A DNA stretch of 64,000 nt from Paraliobacillus ryukyuensis (GCF_003315295.1 NZ_QNRI01000009.1:62001-126000), one strand, 5' to 3'. Shown: positions 10,324 to 19,580, counted from the first letter of the stretch. The notes: generated by a model not told the origin, from the letters alone. Program-made: numbers and translations.

Positions 10324-10586
10324 TTGAAAAAGCTGAAAAGATGGTTGTTTACGTCCAAAAATGACCTATCTACATTAATCGCAGCACCCATTACATTGGT
10401 TTTTTTCACTTAACACTCCATCTTGTTCCATCAACAATTGCTTCGTCTATCATCTATTCATCAGCACTTTTATCAACCACATTAGCTTTTGTGTTAGGAG
10501 AGAAAAACAAAAATTTCGATAATCATTACCCTTTAGTACTTATATTTGTTCTTATGCTAGTGGTAGTGATCGATGTAATCATTTGA
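10324..10586 (+). pseudogene. small membrane protein gene with a -1 frameshift in a T7 tract
   Basis: A reading frame starts at TTG 10324 behind GGGGGAAG and encodes LKKLKRWLFTSKND, then a hydrophobic stretch, and stops at 10411. One extra T in the seven-T run at 10400-10406 would join it to a second frame that continues with hydrophobic residues to TGA 10584, giving about 87 residues with two helices. The two halves look like one protein, so this is a broken gene, a homopolymer sequencing error, or a phase-variable tract. I do not recognise the family. Confidence 0.5.
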
Positions 10587-10618
10587 TACAATTACGAAAA
10601 ATAAAAATATCCCCCTTG

Positions 10619-10654
10619 CAATAGACAGCGTAGCAAGCATAATACTGTCTATTG
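10619..10654. repeat. perfect 10-base inverted repeat near the gntR 3' end
   Basis: CAATAGACAG and CTGTCTATTG form a 10-pair stem with a 16-base loop between the broken small gene and the GntR gene. No T run follows on either strand, so it could be a weak terminator or a protein site. Confidence 0.4.
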
Positions 10655-10709
10655 TAGAGAGACATGGGCTTTTATTTCACCTTTGTTGACAAGATTGTAG
10701 CGTTTGAAA

Positions 10710-11435
10710 TTAAAAGACTCGTTTTCTAAATACATTAAAACTTACTTGATCAGATCGAAAGAAATTCAGCGAATATAAAATAGGTCGGTCTGCTAAATCA
10801 AAGTGAATTTGTTTTAAAACTAATAAAGGTATATTTTTCTCGCTTTGAAGGATATCCGATATTTCGTCGTGATATCCAATTGTATGGATATCTGCTTTCG
10901 CATAACTAATCGTGATCCCAGCATCTTCTTGCAGCGAGGAAAGCATCGATTCTCCTTGCAGTTTATAGCCTTTCTCTAAAAGTGTTGCCGGGATTTTATC
11001 GATACAGTATACAATAGGCTCTTGGTTCGCCGTACGAACACGTTTGACAAGAAACACTTGTTCATTTTTCTCTAAATGCAATTCTGAAATATCGTCGCTA
11101 TGCGGATCAACATAACCAGTAAACAACAAATCAGTCCCCGGTTCTTTACCTTCACGTTTAATCATGTCGGTAATACTAAACAACTCTTCAATCCCACCGG
11201 AGAAAATGGGCTTTTTATTTACAAACGTCCCTACACCATGCTTGCGAACAATAATATTTTCTTCTTCTAATATCCGTAACGCTTCTCTTAATGTGTTTCT
11301 TGAAACATGCAATTGCTTGGAAAACTCGGCTTCCGATGGCAGACGCTCACCAGGTTCTAGTTCCCCGTCTTTTATTTTTGATTTTATTTGTTCAATTACA
11401 ACAAGATATCGTGGTGTCTGATAATTATAATCCAT
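10710..11435 (-). CDS. GntR/HutC-family regulator with UTRA ligand domain
   Basis: The 241-residue repressor-type protein has a winged helix at about residues 5-76 (LEPGERLPSEAEFSKQL, VSRNTLREALRIL, HGVGTFV) and a UTRA small-molecule domain from about 95 to 235. UTRA regulators respond to sugars, nucleosides or amino acid derivatives. It is encoded about 640 bases upstream of the nupC operon in the same direction and divergent from mtlA. Control of the nucleoside operon is the simplest inference; mannitol has its own regulator, MtlR. B. subtilis uses an unrelated regulator, DeoR, for this pathway. Confidence 0.8.
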   Translation of the reverse strand: MDYNYQTPRYLVVIEQIKSKIKDGELEPGERLPSEAEFSKQLHVSRNTLREALRILEEENIIVRKHGVGTFVNKKPIFSGGIEELFSITDMIKREGKEPGTDLLFTGYVDPHSDDISELHLEKNEQVFLVKRVRTANQEPIVYCIDKIPATLLEKGYKLQGESMLSSLQEDAGITISYAKADIHTIGYHDEISDILQSEKNIPLLVLKQIHFDLADRPILYSLNFFRSDQVSFNVFRKRVF

Positions 11436-11478
11436 TGTTTCCTCCCCTTTTATAGTTTAATGTTTTTGCACGCACAAT

Positions 11479-11501
11479 TAGTTAATAATACAACTATTAT
11501 A
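11479..11501 (-). promoter_or_regulatory. -10 box and operator-like dyad of the GntR gene
   Basis: On the minus strand TATAAT lies at 11501-11496 about 60 bases before the GntR start. TAGTT and AACTA, eight bases apart at 11479-11496, abut it. The position fits autoregulation. The -35 is weak. Confidence 0.35.
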
Positions 11502-11738
11502 GCATGAATAAGGCTATGTACTTAGTAAATTACTGTGAAAGGGTAACAAGCACTTAATGTAATCTTAACAAATTACTTCTTATGTTGCCTTTTCGTACGC
11601 TTAAAGCAATTTTAATTTCTATTATTTTTGTATTGTATGCGTATTTTATAAAAATTAATAGGTTGTGACATTCTAAACTATGAACAACATCTAAGGTTAA
11701 TAATAAAGGGTTTTTTTAACTTTACACTTATTTAATTG

Positions 11739-11758
11739 TGTCAACAACTCATTTGACA
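11739..11758 (+). promoter_or_regulatory. MtlR operator-like dyad upstream of mtlA
   Basis: TGTCAA and TTGACA are perfect inverted arms eight bases apart, ending 19 bases before the -35 box of the mtlA promoter. PRD activators such as MtlR bind just upstream of -35, so the placement fits. The identity of the binder is inferred. Confidence 0.45.
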
Positions 11759-11777
11759 AAAGAAGCTTTAGAAAAGA

Positions 11778-11806
11778 TTGAACACGGTATGTAATCGCTT
11801 TATTAT
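11778..11806 (+). promoter_or_regulatory. sigma A promoter of the mtl operon with overlapping cre-like site
   Basis: TTGAAC at 11778-11783 and TATTAT at 11801-11806 are exactly 17 bases apart. A 15-base sequence at 11789-11803, ATGTAATCGCTTTAT, differs from the cre consensus WTGNAANCGNWNNCW at one position and overlaps the spacer and -10 box, where CcpA binding would block transcription. Confidence 0.6.
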
Positions 11807-11858
11807 TAAGCTATAGGAATTATTAATAACTATTTAACGATGGAAAGGGGAAGAAAAG

Positions 11859-13286
11859 ATGGCGAAAAAAGGGGTTCGTGCAAAAGTTCAAAAGTTTGGC
11901 GGCTACTTAAGCGGCATGGTCATGCCAAATATTGCAGCATTTATCGCATGGGGACTTATTACAGCACTATTTATTCCAGATGGTTGGTATCCAAATGAAA
12001 CATTTGCGCAACTAGTTGATCCAATGATTTTCTATCTATTGCCACTATTAATAGGTTTTACCGGTGGTCGAATGGTATATGAGAATCGAGGGGGCGTCGT
12101 TGCCGCTATTGCTACAATGGGGGTTATCGTTGGAGCTGGAGGAATCGGTGGAACACCAATGTTCTTAGGAGCAATGATTATGGGACCACTAGCAGCTTAC
12201 ATTATTAAACTAATCGATAAACCTATTCTCCCTAAAGTTAGACAAGGGTTAGAGATGTTATACAATAACTTCTCAGCTGGAATCATAGGTGGAGCACTTG
12301 CATTATTAGGGGTTAAAGGGATTGGACCAATTGTAAGTGGATTGAACTCTATTCTAGGAGCAGGAGTAGAAGCGATCGTCAACGCTGGTTTATTACCGTT
12401 AGCAAGTGTTTTAGTTGAGCCTGCCAAAATACTATTCTTAAACAACGTAATCAACCATGGAATTTTTACTCCTTTAGGTACAGAACAAGCATTAGAAGCA
12501 GGGAAATCAATCCTGTTCTTAATTGAAACAAACCCTGGACCAGGTTTAGGGATCTTACTGGCATTTATGGTATTTGGAAAAGGAGCATCTCGAAGCTCTG
12601 CACCAGGAGCGGCGTTTATTCACTTTATTGGTGGGATTCATGAAATTTATTTCCCTTACGTTTTAATGAAACCAACGTTAATTCTAGCAGCTATTGGAGG
12701 AGGCGCAAGTGGTGTCCTAACATTCTCCTTATTGAATGCAGGTCTTACCGCTTCTCCATCTCCAGGTAGTATTATCGCATTAATGGCTATGACACCACGT
12801 GGTAATTATTTCGCTGTTATCCTGGGAGTTATTATTGCGACAGTTGTATCATTCTTAATTGCTTCACTTATTCTAAAAACAAGCAAACGAAAAGATGAGG
12901 AAGATATCTCTGAAGCAGCTGACAAAATGGAAGAAATGAAAGGGAAGAAAAGTTCTGTAGCAGACTCATTTGCTGGACAGTCAACAAATCAAGTAACGCC
13001 AGCAGAAAACGTAAATAAAGTTGTCTTTGCTTGTGATGCTGGTATGGGGTCAAGTGCTATGGGAGCTTCATTACTAAGAGATAAGTTTAAAAAAGCAGAG
13101 CTCACTGACATTGAGGTAACGAATACAGCGATTAATAACTTACCTAGTGATGCAGATATTGTGGTAACGCACAAAGACTTAACTGATAGAGCTAAAAATA
13201 AATTACCTAATGCACAACATGTATCCGTAGAAAACTTCTTAAATAGTCCTAAGTATGAAGAACTCGTCCAGCAGTTAAAAAGATAA
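11859..13286 (+). CDS. mtlA: mannitol PTS permease, EIICB
   Basis: The 475-residue protein imports and phosphorylates mannitol to mannitol 1-phosphate. The EIIC membrane domain covers about residues 10-340 and holds the conserved GGIHEIYFPYVLMKP at 258-272. A charged linker (343-385) leads to the EIIB domain, with the phosphorylated Cys392 in VVFACDAGMGSSAMGAS. There is no fused EIIA; that is supplied by mtlF, as in B. subtilis. GGAAAGGGG stands before the ATG. First gene of mtlA-mtlR-mtlF-mtlD. Confidence 0.95.
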   Translation: MAKKGVRAKVQKFGGYLSGMVMPNIAAFIAWGLITALFIPDGWYPNETFAQLVDPMIFYLLPLLIGFTGGRMVYENRGGVVAAIATMGVIVGAGGIGGTPMFLGAMIMGPLAAYIIKLIDKPILPKVRQGLEMLYNNFSAGIIGGALALLGVKGIGPIVSGLNSILGAGVEAIVNAGLLPLASVLVEPAKILFLNNVINHGIFTPLGTEQALEAGKSILFLIETNPGPGLGILLAFMVFGKGASRSSAPGAAFIHFIGGIHEIYFPYVLMKPTLILAAIGGGASGVLTFSLLNAGLTASPSPGSIIALMAMTPRGNYFAVILGVIIATVVSFLIASLILKTSKRKDEEDISEAADKMEEMKGKKSSVADSFAGQSTNQVTPAENVNKVVFACDAGMGSSAMGASLLRDKFKKAELTDIEVTNTAINNLPSDADIVVTHKDLTDRAKNKLPNAQHVSVENFLNSPKYEELVQQLKR

Positions 13287-13295
13287 AGATCTTTT

Positions 13296-13336
13296 ATAGC
13301 CTTACGGTCAATCATCTTAATTGACCATAAGGCTAT
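13296..13336 (+). terminator. hairpin after mtlA
   Basis: A 17-base stem with one mismatch (ATAGCCTTACGGTCAAT and its near complement) surrounds a seven-base loop. No clear T run follows, so it may be a partial terminator or an mRNA-stabilising 3' end that sets a higher level for mtlA than for the rest of the operon. Confidence 0.55.
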
Positions 13337-13495
13337 TTATAAAAAAGAGTTATTAAATAATGTCAGCATCTAAACGGTCGAAATTAGTGGTAAAACGAAT
13401 TATTTGGTTTAAAAAAGTTGGTTTAGTATCAAAGATGTTACTTGGAAAGCTTTTTAAATTTTGTCATGAAGCTTTGTGTGTAGTATCTATAGGGG

Positions 13496-15622
13496 GTGAA
13501 ACGCCTGTATATCTCAGGACGCGAACGAAAAATCATTGACATTTTACTCGATAGTACACAAGGTGCCACCATTCAGACACTAGCAAATCAATTAGATGTT
13601 AGCGGAAGAACGATTCACCGAGACTTAAAGAATGTGGATAAAGTACTACAAAAATACCAACTCAAACTAAACAAAAAGGCAGGAATTGGAGTTAAAATTG
13701 ATGGCAATGTAATGAATAAAAAAAAGCTAGCGCAATCAATCTCCACCGTAGAATACACAGACTACACTCCTGAAGAAAGGCAAGCTATCTTACTTGCCAC
13801 ATTATTAGAAGCAAGTGAACCAATTAAATTATTTACATTAGCAAAAGAATTAGAAGTTACCATTGCAACAATTAGCAATGATTTGGATAAACTTCAAAAT
13901 ATCCTAACTACGTATCAACTAACAATTATTCGCAAGCGTGGTTTTGGAGTAAAAGTAGATGGTGAAGAAACAAATAAACGTGCCGCATTGAGCTTTTTAA
14001 TTTCGACATATATTAACGAGTCGGATTTCCTTACTTTCATTAAAGAAAACATTGAAAAAAGGGGGAATCAACCAATTGATACTATCTCGGAGCGCTTATT
14101 GGGGCTTGTAGATCAAGAAAAACTAAAACCAATTGAGAAAAGTATTGAACGCGTCAGAGAATCTCTTCCTTATGAATTTGCAGATAGCTCATATATTGGC
14201 CTTGTTGTACACTTAGCACTTGCGATGGAGCGAATACAACAAGGAGATGCTATTCGCTTTGACCGAAAGTACCTGGCAGAGATTAAAAATACTAAAGAAT
14301 ATAAAATTGCTCAACAGATTATTACCGACCTTGAGGGTTCATTTGAAATGAAGATACCCGTAGATGAAATTGGCTACATTACCATGCATTTGTTAGGTGC
14401 TAAAATCCGTTCAGACCACGAGTACTTAATTGAAGATTCTTCAATTAACATTGCTATAAAAGTAAAAGAGCTTATTCAGTATGTTGGTAATGCATTAAAT
14501 ATAGATCTGAGTGATAACCTAAACTTATTTCACGACTTAATCACACATTTAAAACCGGCAATCTATCGAATGCAAAAGGAAATGCTTATTAAGAATCCTT
14601 TATTGAATGAAATAAAAACCGATTACCAAAAGCTATTCAACATTATCAAAAATGGTTGTGAAAAAACGTTTCATACTATCTATTTCCCTGAAGAAGAGAT
14701 TGCCTATTTGGTTTTGCATTTTGCCTCAGCAACGATTCATTATAGTCAGCAAACTAAACTACACGCTTTGGTAATTTGTTCAAGTGGAATTGGAACTTCA
14801 AAAATGCTTGCATCACGTTTAAGTCAAGAAATAACAGAAATAAGTACAATAGATAACCGCTCATTGTTTGATTTACAGATGATTAACTTAGAGGATTATG
14901 ATTTGATTATATCTACCATCCCGCTAAAAGATTTAGTTGGTGAGTATACGCTAGTTTCACCCATTTTAACACCAAACGAAATTGATAAAATTAAATCAAT
15001 TGTCCAACGAAAGAAGCACTACAGTTCTAAGAAAACTAATACGAATCAAACTCAAACCGCTTCTGCTGAAGACAGCATGACACAGCATCAAATTATATCT
15101 CGTATTGAACGTATGCAAGTGTACTCGCAAATTACGTTAGAACTACTTTCAACGTTTCGTTTAGAGTATTTGCAAAAAGCAATGACTAAAGAAGAATTAT
15201 TAACAGTAGTTTGTAAAGATGCACAAGACGCACAGCAAATAAATGAAATAGAACCTGTAATCCACGCTTTATTGGAAAGAGAAAAACTAGGTGGGTTGGG
15301 TATCCCAAATACCTCAATGGCGCTGTATCACACAAGACATAAACAAATAAAGAAGCCTACTTTTATCATTTATGCTTTAAATACAGAACATGCGTTGACA
15401 GTACATGGGATGGATAACAAGCAAATGCAGGCAGATACGATCATGTTTATGCTAGCACCTACAGAAATAAGTGAAGAAATATTGGAATTATTAAGTTATT
15501 TGAGTGGGCTTATTATAAGGAATCAAGAAAGTATTAATTTATTTCAATCAAAAGATGAAGCTAAAATTAATCAATTCATCGCTCACCATCTAAATAAATT
15601 TGTTAACGATAAATTAAATTAA
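13496..15622 (+). CDS. mtlR: mannitol operon activator MtlR (PRD regulator)
   Basis: This PTS-controlled activator of about 705 residues has DNA-binding helices at about 5-160, two PRD domains with the phosphorylatable histidines His239, His298, His351 and His408, an EIIB(Gat)-like domain with Cys428 (VICSSGIGTSK) and a C-terminal EIIA-like domain. EI/HPr and EIIA phosphorylate these sites and set activity. The start is doubtful: the GTG at 13496 lies inside the ribosome binding site AGGGGGTG, while CTG at 13505, which gives the family-typical start (M)YISGRERKII, is correctly spaced. Confidence 0.92.
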   Translation: MKRLYISGRERKIIDILLDSTQGATIQTLANQLDVSGRTIHRDLKNVDKVLQKYQLKLNKKAGIGVKIDGNVMNKKKLAQSISTVEYTDYTPEERQAILLATLLEASEPIKLFTLAKELEVTIATISNDLDKLQNILTTYQLTIIRKRGFGVKVDGEETNKRAALSFLISTYINESDFLTFIKENIEKRGNQPIDTISERLLGLVDQEKLKPIEKSIERVRESLPYEFADSSYIGLVVHLALAMERIQQGDAIRFDRKYLAEIKNTKEYKIAQQIITDLEGSFEMKIPVDEIGYITMHLLGAKIRSDHEYLIEDSSINIAIKVKELIQYVGNALNIDLSDNLNLFHDLITHLKPAIYRMQKEMLIKNPLLNEIKTDYQKLFNIIKNGCEKTFHTIYFPEEEIAYLVLHFASATIHYSQQTKLHALVICSSGIGTSKMLASRLSQEITEISTIDNRSLFDLQMINLEDYDLIISTIPLKDLVGEYTLVSPILTPNEIDKIKSIVQRKKHYSSKKTNTNQTQTASAEDSMTQHQIISRIERMQVYSQITLELLSTFRLEYLQKAMTKEELLTVVCKDAQDAQQINEIEPVIHALLEREKLGGLGIPNTSMALYHTRHKQIKKPTFIIYALNTEHALTVHGMDNKQMQADTIMFMLAPTEISEEILELLSYLSGLIIRNQESINLFQSKDEAKINQFIAHHLNKFVNDKLN

Positions 15623-15636
15623 GGAGTGCATATGAA

Positions 15637-16071
15637 ATGGCAAAAGAAATTTTAACAAAAGACAATATTAGATTAGGTGCAACAGTATCTAATAAAGAAG
15701 AAGCTATTCGTTTTACTGGGAAAATCCTTGTAGACAATGGTTATGTAGCTCCCTCTTATGTGGATAAAATGTTAGAACGAGAAAAAGTTACTTCTACTTA
15801 TATTGGAAACAATGTTGCTATCCCACACGGTACAGAAGATGGGAAAAGTGCAGTAAAAGAAACTGGTTTATCTGTAGTCATCGTTCCGGATGGCGTTGAT
15901 TTTAATGGTAATACAGTCAATATTCTTATTGGTATTGCAGGAAAAGGAGACGAACACCTCGAGATTTTATCAAAAATCGCATTAGTATGTGCTGATGAAG
16001 AGAATATACAAAAACTTATTCAGGCTTCAAGTAAAGATGAAATCATTACTCTTTTTAGTGAGGTGAACTAA
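15637..16071 (+). CDS. mtlF: mannitol PTS EIIA component
   Basis: The 144-residue cytoplasmic protein passes phosphate from HPr to the EIIB domain of MtlA and also to MtlR. The phosphorylated histidine is His64 in VAIPHGTEDGK. The length and the ending ALVCADEENIQKLIQ are those of stand-alone mannitol EIIA. It begins 14 bases after mtlR behind AAGGAG and ends two bases before the mtlD start, so translation is probably coupled. Confidence 0.95.
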   Translation: MAKEILTKDNIRLGATVSNKEEAIRFTGKILVDNGYVAPSYVDKMLEREKVTSTYIGNNVAIPHGTEDGKSAVKETGLSVVIVPDGVDFNGNTVNILIGIAGKGDEHLEILSKIALVCADEENIQKLIQASSKDEIITLFSEVN

Positions 16072-16072
16072 T

Positions 16073-17230
16073 ATGCAAGCTGTCCATTTTGGCGCCGGAA
16101 ACATCGGTCGTGGTTTTATTGGTATGCTACTCAATCGTGCAAATTATCATACAACTTTTGTGGATGTTAACGATGCAATCATTTCTGAGATAAATAAAAA
16201 ACAACAATACACTGTCGTTTTAGCTGATGAAAACAAACAAGAAGAAACGATAACAAATATCAATGGCATTAATAGCAAAGACAATCCATCCGAAGTTGTA
16301 GCTGCAATTGTTAACGCTGACATTATTACAACAGCTGTTGGGCCGACCGTTTTGCCAATCATCGCAAAGCTACTTGCTGAAGGCCTCTCAGAGCGATTAC
16401 AGCAAAATCAACAACCGTTAAATATCATTGCATGTGAGAATATGATTGGCGGGAGTGAACTTTTAAAAGAAAAAGTACTAGAACATGTTGATCTGAAAGA
16501 TAAAACTGCATTTGAATCTATCTTCGCTTTTCCAAATGCCGCGGTAGACCGGATTGTACCAAATCAAACCAATCAAGAATTATTAACGGTGGCTGTAGAA
16601 CCTTACTATGAATGGGTCGTGGACGCTTCAGCCATCAAAGGGGTTAAACCTAATATTACAGGCGTTACGTATGTAGATGATTTGAAGCCTTATATTGAGC
16701 GTAAATTATTCACGGTAAACACCGGACATGCAGTTGCTGCCTATCTAGGGTATAACCTTGGATTTGAAACTATTAAACAAGCAATGGATAATTCTAAAGT
16801 TTCTTCTCTTGTTAAATCAACTTTAAAAGAAACTGGAAATATATTAATTACACAATATGGTTTTAAAGAAGAAACACATAATCAATATATTGAAAAAATA
16901 ATCGCACGTTTCTTGAATCCACATATTTCGGATGACGTCACTCGTGTAGCACGAGGGCCTTTACGCAAATTAGGTAAAAACGATCGGCTAATTCGTCCAG
17001 CTATATTGCATCTTGAAATATTAAATGAGGAACCAACTTTTTTAGCTAAAGCCATTGCAGCTGCACTTCAATATGATTATGCGGCGGATGCCGAAGCTGT
17101 ATCTTTACAAGAGAAAGTGAAAGTAAAAGGTTTTGCTGGTGCTTTGCGAGAAGTTTCAGAATTACCTACTAATTCTCCATTAATCCCGATAGTAGAAACA
17201 CAAATAGAACAATTAAAAAAAATGCACTAA
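16073..17230 (+). CDS. mtlD: mannitol-1-phosphate 5-dehydrogenase
   Basis: The 385-residue enzyme oxidises mannitol 1-phosphate to fructose 6-phosphate with NAD+. The Rossmann motif VHFGAGNIGRGFIG is at residues 4-17, and the catalytic set is in KLFTVNTGHAVAAYLG (Lys211, Asn216, His219). It is the final gene of the operon and sends mannitol carbon into glycolysis. A very strong hairpin follows the stop at once. Confidence 0.96.
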   Translation: MQAVHFGAGNIGRGFIGMLLNRANYHTTFVDVNDAIISEINKKQQYTVVLADENKQEETITNINGINSKDNPSEVVAAIVNADIITTAVGPTVLPIIAKLLAEGLSERLQQNQQPLNIIACENMIGGSELLKEKVLEHVDLKDKTAFESIFAFPNAAVDRIVPNQTNQELLTVAVEPYYEWVVDASAIKGVKPNITGVTYVDDLKPYIERKLFTVNTGHAVAAYLGYNLGFETIKQAMDNSKVSSLVKSTLKETGNILITQYGFKEETHNQYIEKIIARFLNPHISDDVTRVARGPLRKLGKNDRLIRPAILHLEILNEEPTFLAKAIAAALQYDYAADAEAVSLQEKVKVKGFAGALREVSELPTNSPLIPIVETQIEQLKKMH

Positions 17231-17276
17231 ACCAAACAACCACGCTTTTACATTGGGAAAAGCGTGGTTGTTTGGT
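17231..17276. terminator. strong hairpin between mtlD and glf
   Basis: A perfect 19-pair stem (ACCAAACAACCACGCTTTT and its complement) surrounds an eight-base loop between two converging genes. It probably ends both transcripts; a T-rich run follows on the minus strand. Confidence 0.8.
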
Positions 17277-17286
17277 TATCCTGCGA

Positions 17287-18387
17287 CTAATCCAATTCAC
17301 GAGTTACAGTCGCTAAAGCAGCTCCAATTACTTGATGCATATCATAGTATTTATATGTAGCTAGTCTCCCGCCAAAAATAACATTTACCTCCTGCTCTGC
17401 TAATTGTTTATATTTTTGATAGATTGCTTCGTTTCTCTTATCATTAACCGGATAATATGGTTCGTCACCAGGATGCCATTCGCTTGGATATTCTTTTGTA
17501 ATCACTGTTTTATCTTGCGTACCAAATTCAAAGTGTTTATGTTCAATAATCCGTGTATAAGGGGTCTCTCGATCGGTATAATTCACTACGGCATTTCCTT
17601 GATAATTGGCCACATCATCTAATACTGTTGTATCAAATTGCAGGCTTCGATAAGCAAGCACACCATGTTGGTAATCATAGTATTGGTCAATCATGCCAGT
17701 AAACACAATTTTATTTGCTAGGTTTGACCATTTTTCTTTATCCTCAAAGAAATCTACATTTAATGTTACATCTACACCTTCCAACATTTTTTCCACCATC
17801 GCTGTATAACCGCCTATTGGAATCCCTTGATAGCGGTCATTAAAGTAATTATTATCAAATGTAAAACGAACTGGAAGTCGCTTGATAATAAATGCAGGCA
17901 AATCTTTCGCTGCTCTTCCCCATTGCTTTTCTGTATATCCTTTAATCAGTTTTTGATAAATATCTGTACCAACTAAAGATATGGCTTGCTCTTCTAAATT
18001 CGTTGGTTTGCTAATCCCAGCTGCTTCTCTTTGCTCTTTTATTTTTTGCTGTGCTTCTTGAGGTGATGTAACCCCCCAAAGTGTATAAAACGTATTCATA
18101 TTAAAAGGAAGATTGTAAAGTTCTCCTTTGTAATTCGCTATCGGTGCATTGGTATAGCGATTAAATGTGGCAAATTGGTTTACATAATCCCATATTTTCT
18201 TGTTATTCGTATGAAAAATATGCGCACCATAGCGATGTACGTTAATTCCTTCCACTTCTTCCGTATACACATTTCCCCCGATATGGTCGCGCTTATCGAT
18301 GACTAAACACGTTTTCCCACGCTTGGAAGCTTCGTAAGCGAAGACAGCCCCAAATAATCCTGCACCGACGATTAAGTAATCATACAT
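17287..18387 (-). CDS. glf: UDP-galactopyranose mutase
   Basis: The FAD enzyme interconverts UDP-galactopyranose and UDP-galactofuranose for surface glycans. The 366-residue protein has the FAD motif VGAGLFGAVFAYEASKRG at the N-terminus, the GGNVYTE loop, YTEKQWG, and the C-terminal FAD segment FGGRLATYKYYDMHQVIGAA. AAAGGAG precedes the ATG. No galactofuranosyltransferase or wzx/wzy gene is adjacent, so the acceptor glycan is not evident here, although a glycosyltransferase and GtrA-like protein lie 7 kb away. Confidence 0.95.
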   Translation of the reverse strand: MYDYLIVGAGLFGAVFAYEASKRGKTCLVIDKRDHIGGNVYTEEVEGINVHRYGAHIFHTNNKKIWDYVNQFATFNRYTNAPIANYKGELYNLPFNMNTFYTLWGVTSPQEAQQKIKEQREAAGISKPTNLEEQAISLVGTDIYQKLIKGYTEKQWGRAAKDLPAFIIKRLPVRFTFDNNYFNDRYQGIPIGGYTAMVEKMLEGVDVTLNVDFFEDKEKWSNLANKIVFTGMIDQYYDYQHGVLAYRSLQFDTTVLDDVANYQGNAVVNYTDRETPYTRIIEHKHFEFGTQDKTVITKEYPSEWHPGDEPYYPVNDKRNEAIYQKYKQLAEQEVNVIFGGRLATYKYYDMHQVIGAALATVTRELD

Positions 18388-18617
18388 ATATTTTGCTCCT
18401 TTTAATCCATAGTCTTGTATTTAAATAGAATTACCATTTAACATTATTGATTTTATTCTTCCATATTGTCATATTTTTGACAACTAATGAACGTAATGTG
18501 TTAGATTTACTTACCTTTTACCCTACACAAAATCAGAAAATTGGTCTATCATATTATTTAAAAGTCTGTGCGTTATTAAAGAATAAACTACCCCGCTGCA
18601 AACGAAAGGACCTTAGT

Positions 18618-19487
18618 ATGAACACAGAGGCATTAGAATATTTCATTAAAGTATACGAAGAAAAAAGTGTTACTGCTGCGGCTAAAGAACTATATATTAC
18701 TCCCCAAGGTGTTAGCAAAACGATTAAACAATTGGAATTAGAATTAGAAGCAGAGTTGTTTTTCCGAGGGCCTAGAGGAATGGAAGCTACAGAAGCTGGA
18801 GAGTTGCTACATGCAAGAGCGAAGCACATCCGATATTTAATGAAGGACATAAAAAAAGAAATTAGTGTGATTAGTGGGCGCAAAGGGGTACTTAACTTAA
18901 TTGTCACCTACTCTGCCACTGCCTACTTCCCTGTTGATTTTTTATACCAGTTTTCACAAGCACATAATGATATTCAAATTAAAATTCGAGAAGTACCCGA
19001 TGAAAGCCCTACTGGAAAAGTATTTCAAGATGAAGCAGACGTTGGACTTGTAATGGGGCATAATGATTTTGAGAATTGTGAACATGAACAAGTTACGTAC
19101 GGTGAGGTTGTCTTAGTGGTTAATAAACAGCATAAGTTGGCTAATAGAGATGAAATTTCTATCCATGAATTAACTGACGAGTCATTTGTTTTAAAAACAA
19201 CTGCCAAAGGTCATGACCATATCTTTGTAGAAGAGTGCCTTAATCAAGGGTTTACACCAAACATCGTACATGAGTTTGGTAATATTATATCCGCCCACCG
19301 TTTAGTAGAAATAAACAATTTCGTAGCCGTGTCTGTCGATTTTGTAGAAGAATCATTGCAAAATCCCCAATTAAAGATCGTTAAACTAAAAGAAAAACTT
19401 CCACAAAATATTTATTTAGTCACGAGAAAAAGAGGGTTTCAATCTGAAGCGGTATCTTTATTCCAACATTATATAAAAAATTTCTAA
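18618..19487 (+). CDS. LysR-family transcriptional regulator
   Basis: A 289-residue regulator with an N-terminal helix-turn-helix (residues 1-60; ALEYFIKVYEEKSVTAAAKEL, then ITPQGVSKTIKQLE) and a type 2 periplasmic-binding-like effector domain (about 90-289). An open frame extends 57 codons upstream but has no family similarity; AAAGGA precedes the ATG at 18618. It is followed by two tandem hairpins and then the glycosidase cluster in the same direction, so it may control those genes. Its ligand is unknown. An unusual point is the local glf gene on the other strand. Confidence 0.83.
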   Translation: MNTEALEYFIKVYEEKSVTAAAKELYITPQGVSKTIKQLELELEAELFFRGPRGMEATEAGELLHARAKHIRYLMKDIKKEISVISGRKGVLNLIVTYSATAYFPVDFLYQFSQAHNDIQIKIREVPDESPTGKVFQDEADVGLVMGHNDFENCEHEQVTYGEVVLVVNKQHKLANRDEISIHELTDESFVLKTTAKGHDHIFVEECLNQGFTPNIVHEFGNIISAHRLVEINNFVAVSVDFVEESLQNPQLKIVKLKEKLPQNIYLVTRKRGFQSEAVSLFQHYIKNF

Positions 19488-19489
19488 AA

Positions 19490-19518
19490 CCGTTTAACGT
19501 CATCTTTATGTTAAACGG
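19490..19518 (+). terminator. terminator of the LysR gene
   Basis: CCGTTTAAC and GTTAAACGG form a nine-pair stem around an 11-base loop, followed by a T-rich stretch. Confidence 0.7.
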
Positions 19519-19527
19519 ATTTGTTTT

Positions 19528-19571
19528 ACCATCAACAAAAAGTTGTTTCCAAGTAACTTTTCGTTGATGGT
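19528..19571 (+). terminator. second, longer hairpin before the GH3 cluster
   Basis: ACCATCAAC pairs with GTTGATGGT, and after one mismatch AAAAGTT pairs with AACTTTT, leaving a 10-base loop. It follows the first terminator directly and may insulate the GH3 cluster from LysR transcription. Confidence 0.6.
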
Positions 19572-19580
19572 TATTTATAT

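Noticed and set aside
18447-18617. Upstream extension of the LysR gene
   Set aside because: The added residues have no helix-turn-helix similarity, and AAAGGA fits the ATG at 18618.
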